This document shows positions 1-10,203 of a stretch of DNA of 30,596 nucleotides, one piece after another (within the stretch, counting starts at the first letter, position 1; every line of letters starts with the position of its first letter). Below the pieces are notes generated by a model that was not told where the DNA came from, did not search any database, and was given only the letters and a program-made list of their open reading frames with translations. Origin of the DNA: Phoronis australis (taxonomy: Eukaryota; Phoronida; Phoronidae); contig NMRA01000226.1 of assembly GCA_002633005.1 (NCBI GenBank), positions 3,728-34,323 on the forward strand, written 5' to 3'. The position numbers were made by a program, and so were the translations under genes.

Positions 1-184
1 GGATTGCAAGTTGTCGTGTTGGCGTTTATTACTGAGCGTTCTGTTTCAAAATGAATTATTCTCACCCTAACCAATATAAAACTGAAGCAAAGTCTGTCTC
101 ACTAGATGTAATTTGTAATGCCTTTGGAGTGTTCGTGAGTGCAAATTATTTGAGAAGCCAGCAATGAATAAATCACCGCGTTAC

Positions 185-397
185 CGGATTTAGGTGCAAC
201 AAAACTTGACGGGATACCGACTGGCCGTGTGAGCTCATGCGGCCATGTTAATTTAGTGTTTGCTGGCAGAAACTGTTGTGAAACAACTCGATTTCCATCC
301 CACGGCCAGGTTTTAGGGGAATCTTTATTTACATTTACATTACTCAAATAATTATTGTCAATGTACAACTTCTGCCCTGACGGTGCTGTGGCCAAAG
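185..397 (-). CDS. possible exon of an unrecognised minus-strand gene
   Basis: On the minus strand about 70 codons are open between an AG acceptor-like site (TTTCAG just before 397) and a GT donor-like site (CCG/GTAACG at 185/184). The peptide is rich in Pro, Trp and Asn, with pieces such as SPKTWPWDGN and ELTRPVGIPSSF, which looks more like selected protein than random frame. I do not recognise a family. The frame has no good ATG, so it would be an internal exon of a gene running leftwards out of the window. It could equally be a chance frame or a transposon remnant. Confidence 0.22.
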
Positions 398-1998
398 CTG
401 AAACTGAATTCGCGGCCCCCGACGAGTAAGTAGATTTGCAGTTCCGTGGCTAATTTACCAACATAATCACGTGCACATTACTTTGGCTTACTAGTATAAT
501 ATTTCCTTGACTGAAAGTTTAGTTTCCACTGAACTTTTGCTGGTTTATGTTCGTGATGTCTGATCAGTTTCCGAGCCACTGGCCGGGGTAACGGCGGAGT
601 GACTCTGGCCGGCCGCGACGTGCCTGATCGGGCTCCGACCCACTGTAACAAGCGTTTTGTGTTTAGAACTCAAAAAATCTCAAGTCTAAGCAACACAGAT
701 CTAGGTTCTCCTGTCTGTATCTCACGGAAAATACTTCGAAATTATCTCCGAACAGACCCCAAACTCCTGCAACGGACCTTATTGGCCTGCCGAACTTTGT
801 AGGCTACGGTGTGTCCAAATACCAATAAATCCGTAGGAGGGAAATAAAATAACACGTTTTTATAAAAACTCGGTGTATTTTCAAGGGTTTTATATCGAAG
901 TTTGACGATTTATTGGTGTTAAACGATGACTTCAAGCGATAAGCTGACACCAGTAATCCGTGTTGTGAACTGCTGAACAGACTGCGTGTGAAACCGATGA
1001 CGTCATTGGATAATTTCAACGCCTCCGTCTGCAGTCAGGTGTCAGGTAACGCAACCGTACGTGTCATTATGGAGTAGAACTACTCGATCTAAATTGATAC
1101 AAATTAGGTTGTTTTTTTGGGTGGAATGCTCCTTTAATGTAATAAGAAAGATCAACTTACGGTTACACGGGCCCCTGTAGGTGGTCAGTATTCTCCTAAC
1201 TGGAAAAAATAAAGCAAAACTAATAAGACATTCTCAAGTATAGCCATCTTGACCAAGACTTATCCCCCACCCACTGTACTCAGTACGACAAACACTGATA
1301 TGAGCTTTCTAATAAAGCTATTGGCGTGGCCAGGTGAAGTCCCTAACACATCCTACAAACATCCCCCCCTCTCCCGCCACAATTATTTACACCACCTGCC
1401 ACATTGTTCTGCTAGTTGAAATTGATCTAAAAGCCCTTTTGTACTTAATTTCGGTCTGAGCAGAGTGTCGACATAAACTGGAAAGTTAATCGAACCGTTT
1501 TTACCGGCTTTGGATGTCTAAGTAAACTGTAGCTGATGATGTTGTCATCGAAGTAATAGCAACGTAGTGCAGATGCAACACTTGTACACCAGGATTTTTT
1601 AATGTGATAATTTGGGAACATTGACATGTGCTAATGGACACAAAAACCTATTTCTAATTCGATTAGTGACTACTCGAGCAAAATATGAGCAGCTTTTAGC
1701 GACGACATTACCCTGTAATTGTCGATGATAGCAGTGGCCCCTGACAATAACTTCTTCGATGTAACCGAAGTTAATCATTCATACTACCGTACACCACAGC
1801 ATCGACGCTCCGCTTGTCTACTGTGAAGTCAACTGGCACAGTTAACTTCGATTCAGGACCGTAGTTAACCATCCATACTGACTGCAACTCCCCAAAACAT
1901 CGCCATGTCGACGTTAGAATGAAAGGGCCTTACCAGTTTTAACTACATGTTAAAACACTAACATGGTGTAACTAGTCCGGGTCAGCGTGAATCAGTAC

Positions 1999-2018
1999 TA
2001 CTACTAGTACTAGTAGTA
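1999..2018. repeat. 20-bp perfect palindrome of TAC/GTA units
   Basis: TACTACTAGTACTAGTAGTA is its own reverse complement. It is built from TAC and GTA triplets, so it is probably a microsatellite that happens to be palindromic. Confidence 0.7.
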
Positions 2019-2899
2019 TTAGAACAAAAACTGAACAGCTGATCGAATTGTAGCCAGCCAGCTAGCTGTATGATGACTGTATATTATACAGCTTTGTACC
2101 AAGGCTAATCGAATTGAGGCTCTTCAAAATGATTCGGGTCCGATGTATGCTGACTGAGATCAGTCACCCATCAGTGAATGCTCTAAACGTGTATACGAGT
2201 CATTGAACATTTCACAAACAGCACACTTACTGACTTATACTTGTCCATCCAAAGCCTGGTATTGTTCATTTGTTGTAATGTAAAACCTTCACGAGTTCGA
2301 ACATTCAGTCTTGTCCTCATTGTTTCTCACCTATCGAACGAGTCGATTACAGGTACAAGGTTTGTTGGTAATGCCGCTTTTTGTACTGGCTAACACGTCT
2401 TTTTCTGAATCTCGTAGAGCAGGACGACTGCGTTTCGCCTTCGGACGTACACTTCATAGATCTACCTCTCCCCGCCATTTGTATAAATTCTGTTGACCTC
2501 TTGATCTGTGGCTGCGCATGCGTTATTGTAATGTTTATAATCTATTTAGCGGTCGGGATACTAAATTCTTTGCAAACATTTCATTCGTTTGTAGTATTTA
2601 CAACGATTTTTTTCAAACTTTTTGCACCAGTTGAAAGTTAATAACTTTTTGAACTCCATGTCACATCAAAAAACCGGCTTAAACGGCGTTAAGAGGTTTT
2701 TTCTTCTATAACTCGGACCATAGGCCTTTAAACACAGCAAGTGCCTTTCTTAACGCAAAAACGTTAAATAATTGCCAGCCGGCGTATCTTGTCACCAACA
2801 TCGTAAAACCTGGTAGTATCTATGAATATTTTATGAAAAGGTTTTAACTACCAACATTTTAGTAATTTCATAAATACTGTAGACCCGTCTTCATCACAC

Positions 2900-2933
2900 A
2901 AGAGTAACTTAGTGACTCAGACCAGTTACTCTT
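2900..2933. repeat. small hairpin, 10-bp arms
   Basis: AAGAGTAACT (2900-2909) is the reverse complement of AGTTACTCTT (2924-2933), with a 14-base loop. No flanking features give it a role. Confidence 0.6.
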
Positions 2934-3801
2934 AAAGAATTACTCTCAAATTGCATCTTAGTCAAATTAAAGTTGATTCCAGTACTTACGAAAAGAACTG
3001 ACGAATGGCTATTGTTGGAGACCAAGCTTTACAAGTTGCCTTGTCTCCGCGTGGCAAACCTAGAAATCACTTTTTATGTGAGTAAGTAACAAGACGGGAC
3101 AAATTTCTTGGACGGAGCGGGGGTTATAGCTATCGATTGGCAGGGAACAACAAAATGATGCCAGACCAAATGTCCGAATAATCTAGTTGGTTTTAAAAGT
3201 GCATGACCTCGTCCATATGACCAGGCCTTATGTATACTTGGGCAATAACTACTAAATCTGCGGAAATTGCGCATTATCTGAAAAAATGCACACATTCCGG
3301 CGTTATAGCAACTTAAACGTGACGCTAGGACGTTTGGCTGTTTTGTTGTAAATTCATTAAAACTTGTTTTAGACATGTTCCTGACGGTCGTCAGTACCAA
3401 TTTGTGTGGTCGTGTCTGTAGGCGAACCCCTTTCCCCCTGAATTTACCAGACCATGTTTGAGGCGAAACGCGTAAAACAGGACATTTTGCTACTTTAAAC
3501 GAAAAAAATAAGTCTTAACCTAGTAATATTTTATATTTCAGACAGTAAGTCTTGTCACGATCGCAGTTTTCCATTCCTGTTGGTCGTTATCTACACAGTC
3601 AACATTTGTTTTGGTCAAGGTTGATCTGAACTTTGGAAACCAGTGTTCTTTTCGGACAATGTTGCGACCCAAAACTGACTTCGTCAATCAGACATTGGAT
3701 TTCACGAGGTGAAACTACAGTATTGTTGCTTGCTAGTTTTTACAACTGTATGCACGTTTCTCTATTTACTGATACAAATTATGTTAAAATGGTTTTTACA
3801 G

Positions 3802-5236
3802 CAGCCTGAAACCCAAGATACGAATGACAACTTTATTGTTTCAACAGACGTGGGACAGCTGTCGTTCAATGTCTCGAAAGTAATAAACAGGGTAGAGCAC
3901 GAGTCCAAGGCCAGACAAAGCCTCAGTCGTAACAACATTTCTGAAAACACAAATGTACCAGTGCCCAAGATCACTGTGTACGAAGCAAATACGAATTACA
4001 ACGCTTCTAATCAAGTGATCTCCGGTGCGAGTTCCAATTCGAAGAATGTTTTGGTGGATGCAACCGTGTCTGGAGATACAAACACACGCAAACACAACTT
4101 TTGTGGAGGTTGCGGAATTTGTACGGACGTTTATGGATCCAAAAACATAAATATGAACTACATCAAACAACCAACAAACAACTTTGCTACTGATGCTCCA
4201 ACCGCTACTAGGCAGAAGAATGAACATGAAAGCATCGAAGAAAGATGCGCGTTTTGGACAGCCGAAAAACCAAAGGAGGATCAAATCCATGACTTGATAT
4301 CACAGATTTGGTTGAAGGGCTCGCCTAGTCGAAATGGCAGTGCCAAGGAAAGGGAAAACCGTTTCAAAACTGAATTTGGATACACACCACAAGTCAGTTT
4401 ACGTTTGGGGAAAGACATGGACATCACTGAAAATTTCATTCCCTTGGGAGACGAAGAAAGGAAGTGGTGTGACGTCATTGTTGCTATGTTTGACAAGCGA
4501 GAACAGGAGACGGCAGACGATGTTTCAGCAGAGCAGTTGGATTTTTTTAGAGAAATAGTCACTCCAAATTCTAATTTTATGTCATCTAGTGACAGCGACG
4601 ACTATTCTTGTAACGATAGTGATAGCGAAGAGACGGCCGAAGAGATCCCATTCGACCAACCGACGATCGAAAATAATTTGTCTGCACCCACCTCTGAGCA
4701 AGACGACCTCATGTTGCTAAGTTATTGTAAAACGTTTGAAGAGAACTTATACGGGAGGCGGCTTATGGAAAAGGATGTTGCTTCACCGCACCAATCTTCC
4801 ACAGAAGCGAATTTCAAAGAGGGAAACGAGCAAGAAGCTTCAACCCAATATTTTAAGTCTTTCAATCCTCATGACTTTGTCACTACTGAGAGTATGGCTG
4901 ACAAAGAAAATACAACAGGGGAAATATTTGATGCTACAAAGGCCAGTCTTCAGTGGAATGAAAACGCTCGATTTCGTAAAAACAAAGTGCTAACCGTGTA
5001 CGACAGCGGGGTAGCAGATACTCCCGAGGCGAGACTCCAACGGGCATCCGTGCAGTACTTGCGCGCGCAAAAGGACCGCGTGAGCAGAAGTCCAACAGGT
5101 ACAAAGCAACACTCGCTGTCCAGTACAGGAGAAAAAAACCACCCACCCTCTCGTCAGCGTATGTGTACTGTAGCCAAGGAGTCTCTGGGTAACTGGCTTA
5201 GAGAAGAACTTGCAATTCATGCAACGGCCCCTAGAG
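3802..5236 (+). CDS. channel exon 1 (in window): long N-terminal cytoplasmic region
   Basis: A 1.4-kb open stretch, by far the longest in the window. The frame is open from 3679, but the first part is better read as intron. A pyrimidine-rich run ends at TTTTTACAG/CAG (3801), so the hydrophobic segment seen if translation begins upstream is probably the polypyrimidine tract and not a signal anchor. The alternative is a true start at the in-frame ATG at 3781. A donor GAG/GTGCGT at 5236 leaves one base, which completes a codon with AT at 7134, giving Asp. The protein is hydrophilic and probably disordered. It has a CGGCGIC cysteine cluster, an acidic Ser/Asp stretch near residue 265 (SSSDSDDYS, then NDSDSEETAEE), and a basic C-terminal third. 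I recognise no domain. Without the splice it would run to a TAG at 5281. The link to the channel rests on phase and adjacency, not on homology. Confidence 0.6.
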
Positions 5237-5544
5237 GTGCGTGCTTCAACACGAAAGTGATTTTTAAAACGTTTCTACAATAGATTTTTGCACTTTTTGA
5301 GGTTTTGGACCGTGTATAATAATTTATAACATAACTAAACAAGCACTTATTTTGGGAAATGATTGAGGAATTTGAATTTTAATGAAAAATAATGAATTTT
5401 TTTGGTTTCCAACCATTTGATGTCATCACTTCAATACGTTGATCTGTTGACAAGCTGAAGTTAGGAATTTAACAAGCCATGTTATACATGGCCAATACAA
5501 ACGTTAAATAAACCCATTTAGTTATTCATAGTGCGTTGAATAAC

Positions 5545-5628
5545 ATTTTGGTGGAACCGAGGCCGGTATCGAAACCGCTTTGCAAGATTTTCGGGACGTC
5601 GACTTAACCGCTGCGCCACTCTGTAGCC
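5545..5628 (-). repeat. tRNA-derived SINE head or degenerate tRNA pseudogene
   Basis: On the minus strand GTGGCGCAGCGGTTAAG (5619-5603) matches a pol III A box of a tRNA D-arm. GGTTTCGATACC (5576-5565) is close to a B box (GGTTCRANTCC), at tRNA-like spacing. The T-arm stem CGGT/ACCG pairs, but the acceptor stem does not form, so this is a SINE head or tRNA fossil, not a working tRNA. I could not define a tail or target duplication. Confidence 0.65.
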
Positions 5629-6168
5629 CACATCATAGAACGCGGAAATAAGATACTCAAAGGAAAGCGCAATAATCGCATGTTCAACAAACGGTATTGT
5701 GCTGACATTTATACCTACGACATGAAAAATAAGACGCAAAATGTCAATGAAAACATCATATTTAATTCAGTAAAAGTTACGTGTCATTTTCCCTCGCTTG
5801 TAAATCATCGATCTCCAGTTTGAATGCGGGTAACGGGTCGTACTAGTTAGTGGTAACCTGCTTTAGCAAACAATATTTTGACGGTGAAAGCTTAGCATGA
5901 AAAGATGTGTAGTAAGCTAGATTAGTTGCTTTAAATTAATTTATAGATTCACTTTATTTCTATTATGTTTTCAATTGGTTTTCAATAAAAACATTTTTTT
6001 AACAAGAATAATTCGGCGTTTCTTAAAAGGTCACGACCTCCGACCCCGGCCTCTGACATAGAACGTAGGTACAAAGCCGAGGCGAGTCGAGAAAGGAAGA
6101 TCGATTCATTACTTGTTGCAATGTTTATCGTTCAGTATGTGATATAAATAGATTACTACATGTTCTCA

Positions 6169-6250
6169 GTCGTTATCCCCCTTATCTAGAGCCCTCGTTG
6201 ATTTTGTAGAATTATCGCCCGAGGGTCTCTAGATTACGGAGGATAATGAC
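6169..6250. repeat. imperfect foldback hairpin, about 30-bp arms
   Basis: Arm 6169-6197 pairs with 6220-6250 with a few mismatches and two one-base gaps, including CTAGAGCCCTCG against CGAGGGTCTCTAG. The loop is about 22 bases. It lies 18 bases upstream of a second, longer hairpin, so the two may belong to one element. Confidence 0.75.
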
Positions 6251-6268
6251 TTCGCCATGTAAATAGAG

Positions 6269-6409
6269 AATCCTACACTCGTCTCAGATTTATGACATGG
6301 GCAAAACCTCTTTGGAAATTTCGTCAAAAGCCCGAGGCTTGCTGAGAGATTTTGACGAAATTTTCAAGTGGTTTTGTCCTTGTCATAAATCTGAGACGAG
6401 TGTAGGATT
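6269..6409. repeat. foldback element with about 60-bp arms and a 20-base loop
   Basis: AATCCTACACTCGTCTCAGA at 6269 is matched by its reverse complement ending at 6409. The arms run inward to TCGTCAAAA (6321-6329) and TTTTGACGA (6350-6358) with few mismatches. The remaining loop is 6330-6349. Such a long snap-back with a tiny loop fits a foldback or MITE remnant. No target duplication is clear. In the unspliced transcript it would form a strong RNA hairpin inside intron 1. Confidence 0.85.
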
Positions 6410-7133
6410 TGTTTTCTCACATGAACCTTAAAAATGATATTTTTTACCGAAAAACTCAGTGTCTAAAAATTTCAATCACATGACGCAACTTTTGTAAAAA
6501 CACGCTTGCGCAATGTAAAGTAATTCAGTTACTTGTTGTTAATAGTTTTATTTTAAGATGAACAACTGTAAATTGCATTCAGCTTCCGCAGCAAATATTC
6601 AAGTTAGAATCCAAGATAGTATTTGAAGCTGCAATATTAAAACTTAAAAAATGTTTAGGGAGCAATGCTTCCCCGCATTTCTTGAGTTGGGTTTCATCTC
6701 CGTTTGAATGAAAATGGATACGGAATTCGCCACCAAAGATGGGTCCGTTTAAGAAGTTGTTTACATGTCCTTCCGACTGGGAGTGCGTAACGTTGCACAC
6801 CCGATTTGTCAATCACAACCTTGTCACCTTCTCGGCATTCCGGCATTGTTTGGTTGGCGCGCATTTGGTTGTTTCATTGTTTTGCAGACGATAAGGCGTA
6901 ATGCGTATGGATTTCTACTTTGCACTACTTTGTGATTCGCCCATGTAATATCAAAAAATTACGTACTCGGTGTTATTAACCAGTCGTGTCGTAACACATT
7001 CTAGGTCATGTGAGAATAATCTATATTTATTGCTGTAGGAATACACTGTAACCGCGACAGGCTAAGTTAATTCTCAAAACTCCCAAATAGAAAAGTTCCT
7101 CCAGTTTGCATTGACGTCATTTTTTACTTTTAG

Positions 7134-7318
7134 ATTCAGATCACTTCTTTAAAGATTCGAGAACTCCGTCATCAGGAACCGCAATGTGGAAGTGTTTGGA
7201 TGATCTAGAGAAGTGGAATACATTTGTGGTCATTCCCCATCATAACCGGCGATACAAGTACTTCAGACACTGTCTCGTCTTCCTTGGATTTGTGATGAGC
7301 ATTCTACAGATTTACTGG
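7134..7318 (+). CDS. channel exon 2: pre-S1 and S1
   Basis: The exon follows TTTTAG at 7133 and ends at TGG/GTATGA (7318). The peptide contains WKCLDDLEKWNTFVVIPHHN, then a basic RRYKYFRH and the hydrophobic S1 segment CLVFLGFVMSILQIYW. The pre-S1 WN..VVIP pattern is seen across CNG and related channels. The first two bases complete a codon begun in exon 1. An ATG at 7183 lies in frame, but the frame stays open back to the acceptor, so it need not be the start. Confidence 0.85.
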
Positions 7319-7447
7319 GTATGAAGTCCGTCTTATATAGCAAGAATTGTCATTCAAGAATGTATGAACAAGAAAAAGATATCTCTTTTGAAACATTTTG
7401 TCTGTAAGTCAGATATGTAGATCCATTATAATCTTCTGGTTTTCCAG

Positions 7448-7516
7448 ATGGCTTTTGCGCAACCATATCCATCCGAAGCCTTGTTTTACACCACCAGTTT
7501 GGTGTTCTACTTTGAG
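7448..7516 (+). CDS. channel exon 3: S1-S2 loop and start of S2
   Basis: A 23-codon exon between GGTTTTCCAG and GAG/GTGAGC, phase 0 at both ends. It encodes the extracellular loop and the first half of S2 (ALFYTTSLVFYFE), which ends with the conserved acidic residue that pairs with S4 arginines in this superfamily. Continuity with exon 4 (IFIKFHLSF) completes S2. Confidence 0.85.
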
Positions 7517-7658
7517 GTGAGCCAGTTAAGACCTATAATTTGCTAAATCTTTCTTGTATAAGAGAGCAGTTCTTCGAATTATCAATCGTATCAGTTCTTG
7601 CAATGTTCTATAATGGCTGCATGCCTATAGTGCACTTAGGCGCGACATCCTCTTACAG

Positions 7659-7924
7659 ATTTTCATAAAGTTCCATCTCAGCTTCCAAGACAGTAGTGGT
7701 TTAAACTGCGAGATATTCCGTGCCGTTTACCGGAAGTACTTGTTCTCGTACAACGGATTCTGGATTGATGTGTTGAAGGAATTTCCCTTCGAGATTGTTG
7801 CCGTTTTATTTCCTACCGGTGACACGCGGCGATACTTGCTGATATACTTACGTGTCAATAGGACTCTTCGAATTGTACGTAGTGTCCAGTACGTGCAAGA
7901 ATGGGAGTCGGAGCTCAATATAAA
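7659..7924 (+). CDS. channel exon 4: end of S2, S3 and S4 voltage sensor
   Basis: The exon lies between CTCTTACAG (7658) and AA/GTAAGT (7924). It encodes the end of S2 (IFIKFHLSF), S3 (GFWIDVLKEFPFEIVAVLF, with the usual Asp and Glu) and S4 (RRYLLIYLRVNRTLRIVRSV). S4 shows Arg every third residue (R-VN-R-TL-R-IV-R), as in CNG and CNGK channels. It ends with two bases over, and the first base of exon 5 gives AAC (Asn), so the phase agrees across an intron of about 7.3 kb. Confidence 0.9.
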
Positions 7925-8583
7925 GTAAGTCTTAGTTTGATTCACGTGAGCTTAAATTTACAACGTGTTAGTTTAATAAAACGCTCGGACTCGAGCACAT
8001 TTGTTAAACAATGCACGAAATGTCATTGCAACCTTTTTAATTTTTAACGTTCTACCAAAACCTTCTATCCAATGTATTAAAAATTTAAAGCGTTGAATTT
8101 AAACCTAAAGCGTGCTTTCACACGAAAAATTTAAAACGTTTTATTTGAAATATTCTGGCAAACATTTCAAACTACTAGTGTGAGTCATAATATATCTTAA
8201 CGTGTTATAAAAAGTTAANGTCAACCGATAAATATTTGTGTGAAGCCCACAGCACACGACCACTTGTCACCGACAACAAGAGCTAGTGCGACCACTGCCG
8301 AGCGTTGCCAGCGACAATCCTGCGCAAACTTGATGTTATCGAAAGACATGTTCAGCGGTCATTTTAAACACATTTCTTGCTCTTAACCCAAGAGGCAAAA
8401 CCAATAACTGATGAGCAATATTCACGGTCAGTGGTTACTGTTGTGTCACGTGAGTTAATTCCGGCGTGCTATTTTCCAACATTAGGGTTGGCAAACTCTA
8501 ATAAAATCAACGATACTCAGAAGTGTTTTGACCTGCTGAGGATATGCATGTTCTTTTTTTAACATGGAACAAGACTTATTATA

Positions 8584-8781
8584 TGTGTAAATATAATCTT
8601 TTTCAGTGAAGCGCAGAATATGGTGAAAGTAGTGTATTCCGTTTTATACAGCATCTTTTTATCACATCACGTGACCTAATGAATATAAGTCCGAAAAGAT
8701 TTCTGCCCCCGACCGAGATTGAACGGGATAAAGTACTTGCAATATATCCCACGCCTCACTGAAAAAGATGATATTTACACA
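8584..8781. mobile_element. MITE-like element with 25-bp terminal inverted repeats
   Basis: The left arm 8584-8608 and right arm 8757-8781 are inverted repeats with one mismatch, both built around CTTTTTCAGTG. The element is about 200 bp and non-coding. Its interior on the minus strand has a weak pol III B-box-like CGTTCAATCTC near 8725, so a SINE origin is possible. It lies 74 bp before the gag start, at the place where the missing 5' LTR would be expected. Confidence 0.6.
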
Positions 8782-8854
8782 CACAATAGAGATCATGGGC
8801 TTACTGACGGTAGCAAGGTGTGATAAAGTGGACTGTTGGAATTAGCGACTCACT

Positions 8855-9752
8855 ATGGAGACGAGATCTCAGGTAAAGGAGTTGATGGCCCTCGGACAAG
8901 AAATGGGTCTGCAGGGAGACGACATTAGACAATTTGTGGAAAACAACAAGCTTGAGATCCGTGCTGAGGCTGAGGCTGAGGCGGAGGAGAAAAGACAAGC
9001 ACGAGAGGAAGAGGTTGAGGAGAAGGCAAGCCCGTGAAGCCGAGCAACAGATGGAGAGAGTAAGAATGGAGCACGAGAGGGCGCTAGCAGCACTTAAAAC
9101 TGAACATGTTGTAGCGGAGGGTGGCCATGTTAGTCCAACTGGTGGCGTAAAGCCGAAGCTACCCAAGTTTGATGAAAAGCAGGATGATATGGATAACTTC
9201 CTGGAAAGGTTTGAAAGATACGCCGACAGCCAGGGTTGGAGCCAGTCGAATGAGCAATTAGTCTCAGTCCCCTGTTAACAAGTAAGGGCCTGCAGGTTTA
9301 CACTAGCCTTTCAATGGCTGATGCACTAGACTATGCTACACTCAAGAAGAGGGCCTTACTGAAGCGGTATGAGCTGACGAAAGGGGGCTTTCGCAGACAG
9401 TTCCGGGAAGCGAGGGCTGAGAGGGGTGAGACAGCTTACCAGTTTGCGGCCAGCATACAGCGCGACCTAGACAGGTGGATCGACATGCCTGACTGTGGCA
9501 AAGACTGAGTTGAGAGACCTGTTAGTGCGTGAGCAATATGTGAACACCTGTACTAAAGACTTGGCCCTGTTCCTGCGAGAGCGGATACCCAAGTCTGTTC
9601 CAGAGATGGTCGGCTTAGCAGAGAAATATATTGAGGCCCACGGAGTGGACATAACAAGCACTTGGAGAATCGACCAGAAGAAAATTGACCTCGCAGAGGC
9701 AACGTGTTTCTTCTGTCACAAATCTGGACACCTGGATACCGACTGTCGGTAG
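8855..9752 (+). pseudogene. gag: gag of the Gmr1-like element, frameshifted
   Basis: Structural capsid/nucleocapsid gene. It starts at an ATG at 8855 (METRSQVKELMALG). A coiled-coil-like, very Glu/Ala/Arg-rich segment follows, then a gypsy-type capsid region (PKLPKFDEKQDDMDNFLERF; later KRALLKRYELTKGGFR and ETAYQFAASIQRDLDRW). It ends with one zinc knuckle, CFFCHKSGHLDTDC, which keeps the C-X2-C-X4-H-X4-C spacing. The frame changes near 9030, 9275 and 9495, so no single protein is encoded. A full gag of this type would be about 300 residues. Confidence 0.85.
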
Positions 9753-9879
9753 CGGACTCAAGGGAAGCAACACCAAAAGTCATCAGCGGTCAGCCACCGA
9801 CGTTCCCATAGTAAGGGAAAGGAGTCGGTGAAGCGTGCTGACCCTGAATGCGCCTTCAAAGGAAAGCTGCGCCTGAAGG

Positions 9880-10155
9880 ACGGGTATGTTGGCACGAAGA
9901 AGGTCTCAGTGTGGAGAGACAGACGGCACAACCATTGTGGTTCGATCCAGTCTGGTCGAACCAGGAAATATGACATGCCAGACGAAGCCATGCGAGTTGG
10001 CGTACTCTACCAAGAGGTGGCTGCCTGTCGCCAAGATCAACATCAAGACATCGTACTACACAGGAAAAGTGTTTGAGATGTGCATGGAGCGTCCAGTGGC
10101 CGATTTGATTATCGGGGATGTACCTGGCGCCTTGGACCCAGGGGATGTTGAGTGA
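9880..10155 (+). pseudogene. pro: protease region of the Gmr1-like element
   Basis: A retropepsin-like segment follows the zinc knuckle. Recognisable pieces are TIVVRSSLVEPG and PVADLIIGDVPGA; the latter corresponds to the conserved C-terminal retropepsin ILG-like motif. The catalytic Asp-Ser/Thr-Gly position falls on a frameshift near 9920-9930, so the active site is lost. A TGA at 10153-10155 separates it from the integrase part in the same frame. Confidence 0.7.
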
Positions 10156-10203
10156 CAGCAGACGGCAACTACTGTCAGGGAGGACGGTACGGGCAATAGC
10201 CTG

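Larger units (their letters stand above)
398..3801. other. gene-poor stretch, no supported gene
   Basis: I find no convincing coding exon here. Open frames are short, lack family motifs and have no matching splice phases. A frame at 2381-2641 encodes a hydrophobic run, but its composition fits AT-rich random sequence. A minus-strand frame of 108 codons at 3074-3400 is not recognisable. The stretch holds a small palindrome (1999-2018) and a small hairpin (2900-2933). Any promoter or 5' exons of the downstream channel gene should lie here or further left, but I cannot point to them. Confidence 0.5.
5237..7133. other. intron 1, repeat-bearing
   Basis: No coding exon is supported between the donor at 5237 and the acceptor TTTTACTTTTAG ending at 7133. 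It contains a tRNA-like SINE head (5545-5628) and two adjacent foldback structures (6169-6250 and 6269-6409). A minus-strand frame at 6579-6812 is unrecognised. An extra small exon cannot be excluded, but none is required by phase. Confidence 0.55.

Noticed and set aside
2381-2641. Small membrane protein of about 86 residues
   Set aside because: Hydrophobic composition is expected from T-rich DNA. There is no family motif or supporting signal.
3074-3400. 108-codon minus-strand gene
   Set aside because: No recognisable domain and no upstream signals; a chance frame is the simpler reading.
3709-3801. Type II membrane anchor at the start of the long open frame
   Set aside because: The frame begins with GTG, not ATG, and the hydrophobic stretch coincides with a pyrimidine-rich tract ending in a good splice acceptor.
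6579-6812. 77-codon minus-strand gene
   Set aside because: Not recognised, no splice or promoter context, inside an intron rich in repeats.
8700-8740. tRNA gene on the minus strand
   Set aside because: Only a weak B-box-like match; no A box of quality and no cloverleaf. The flanking inverted repeats explain the unit better.
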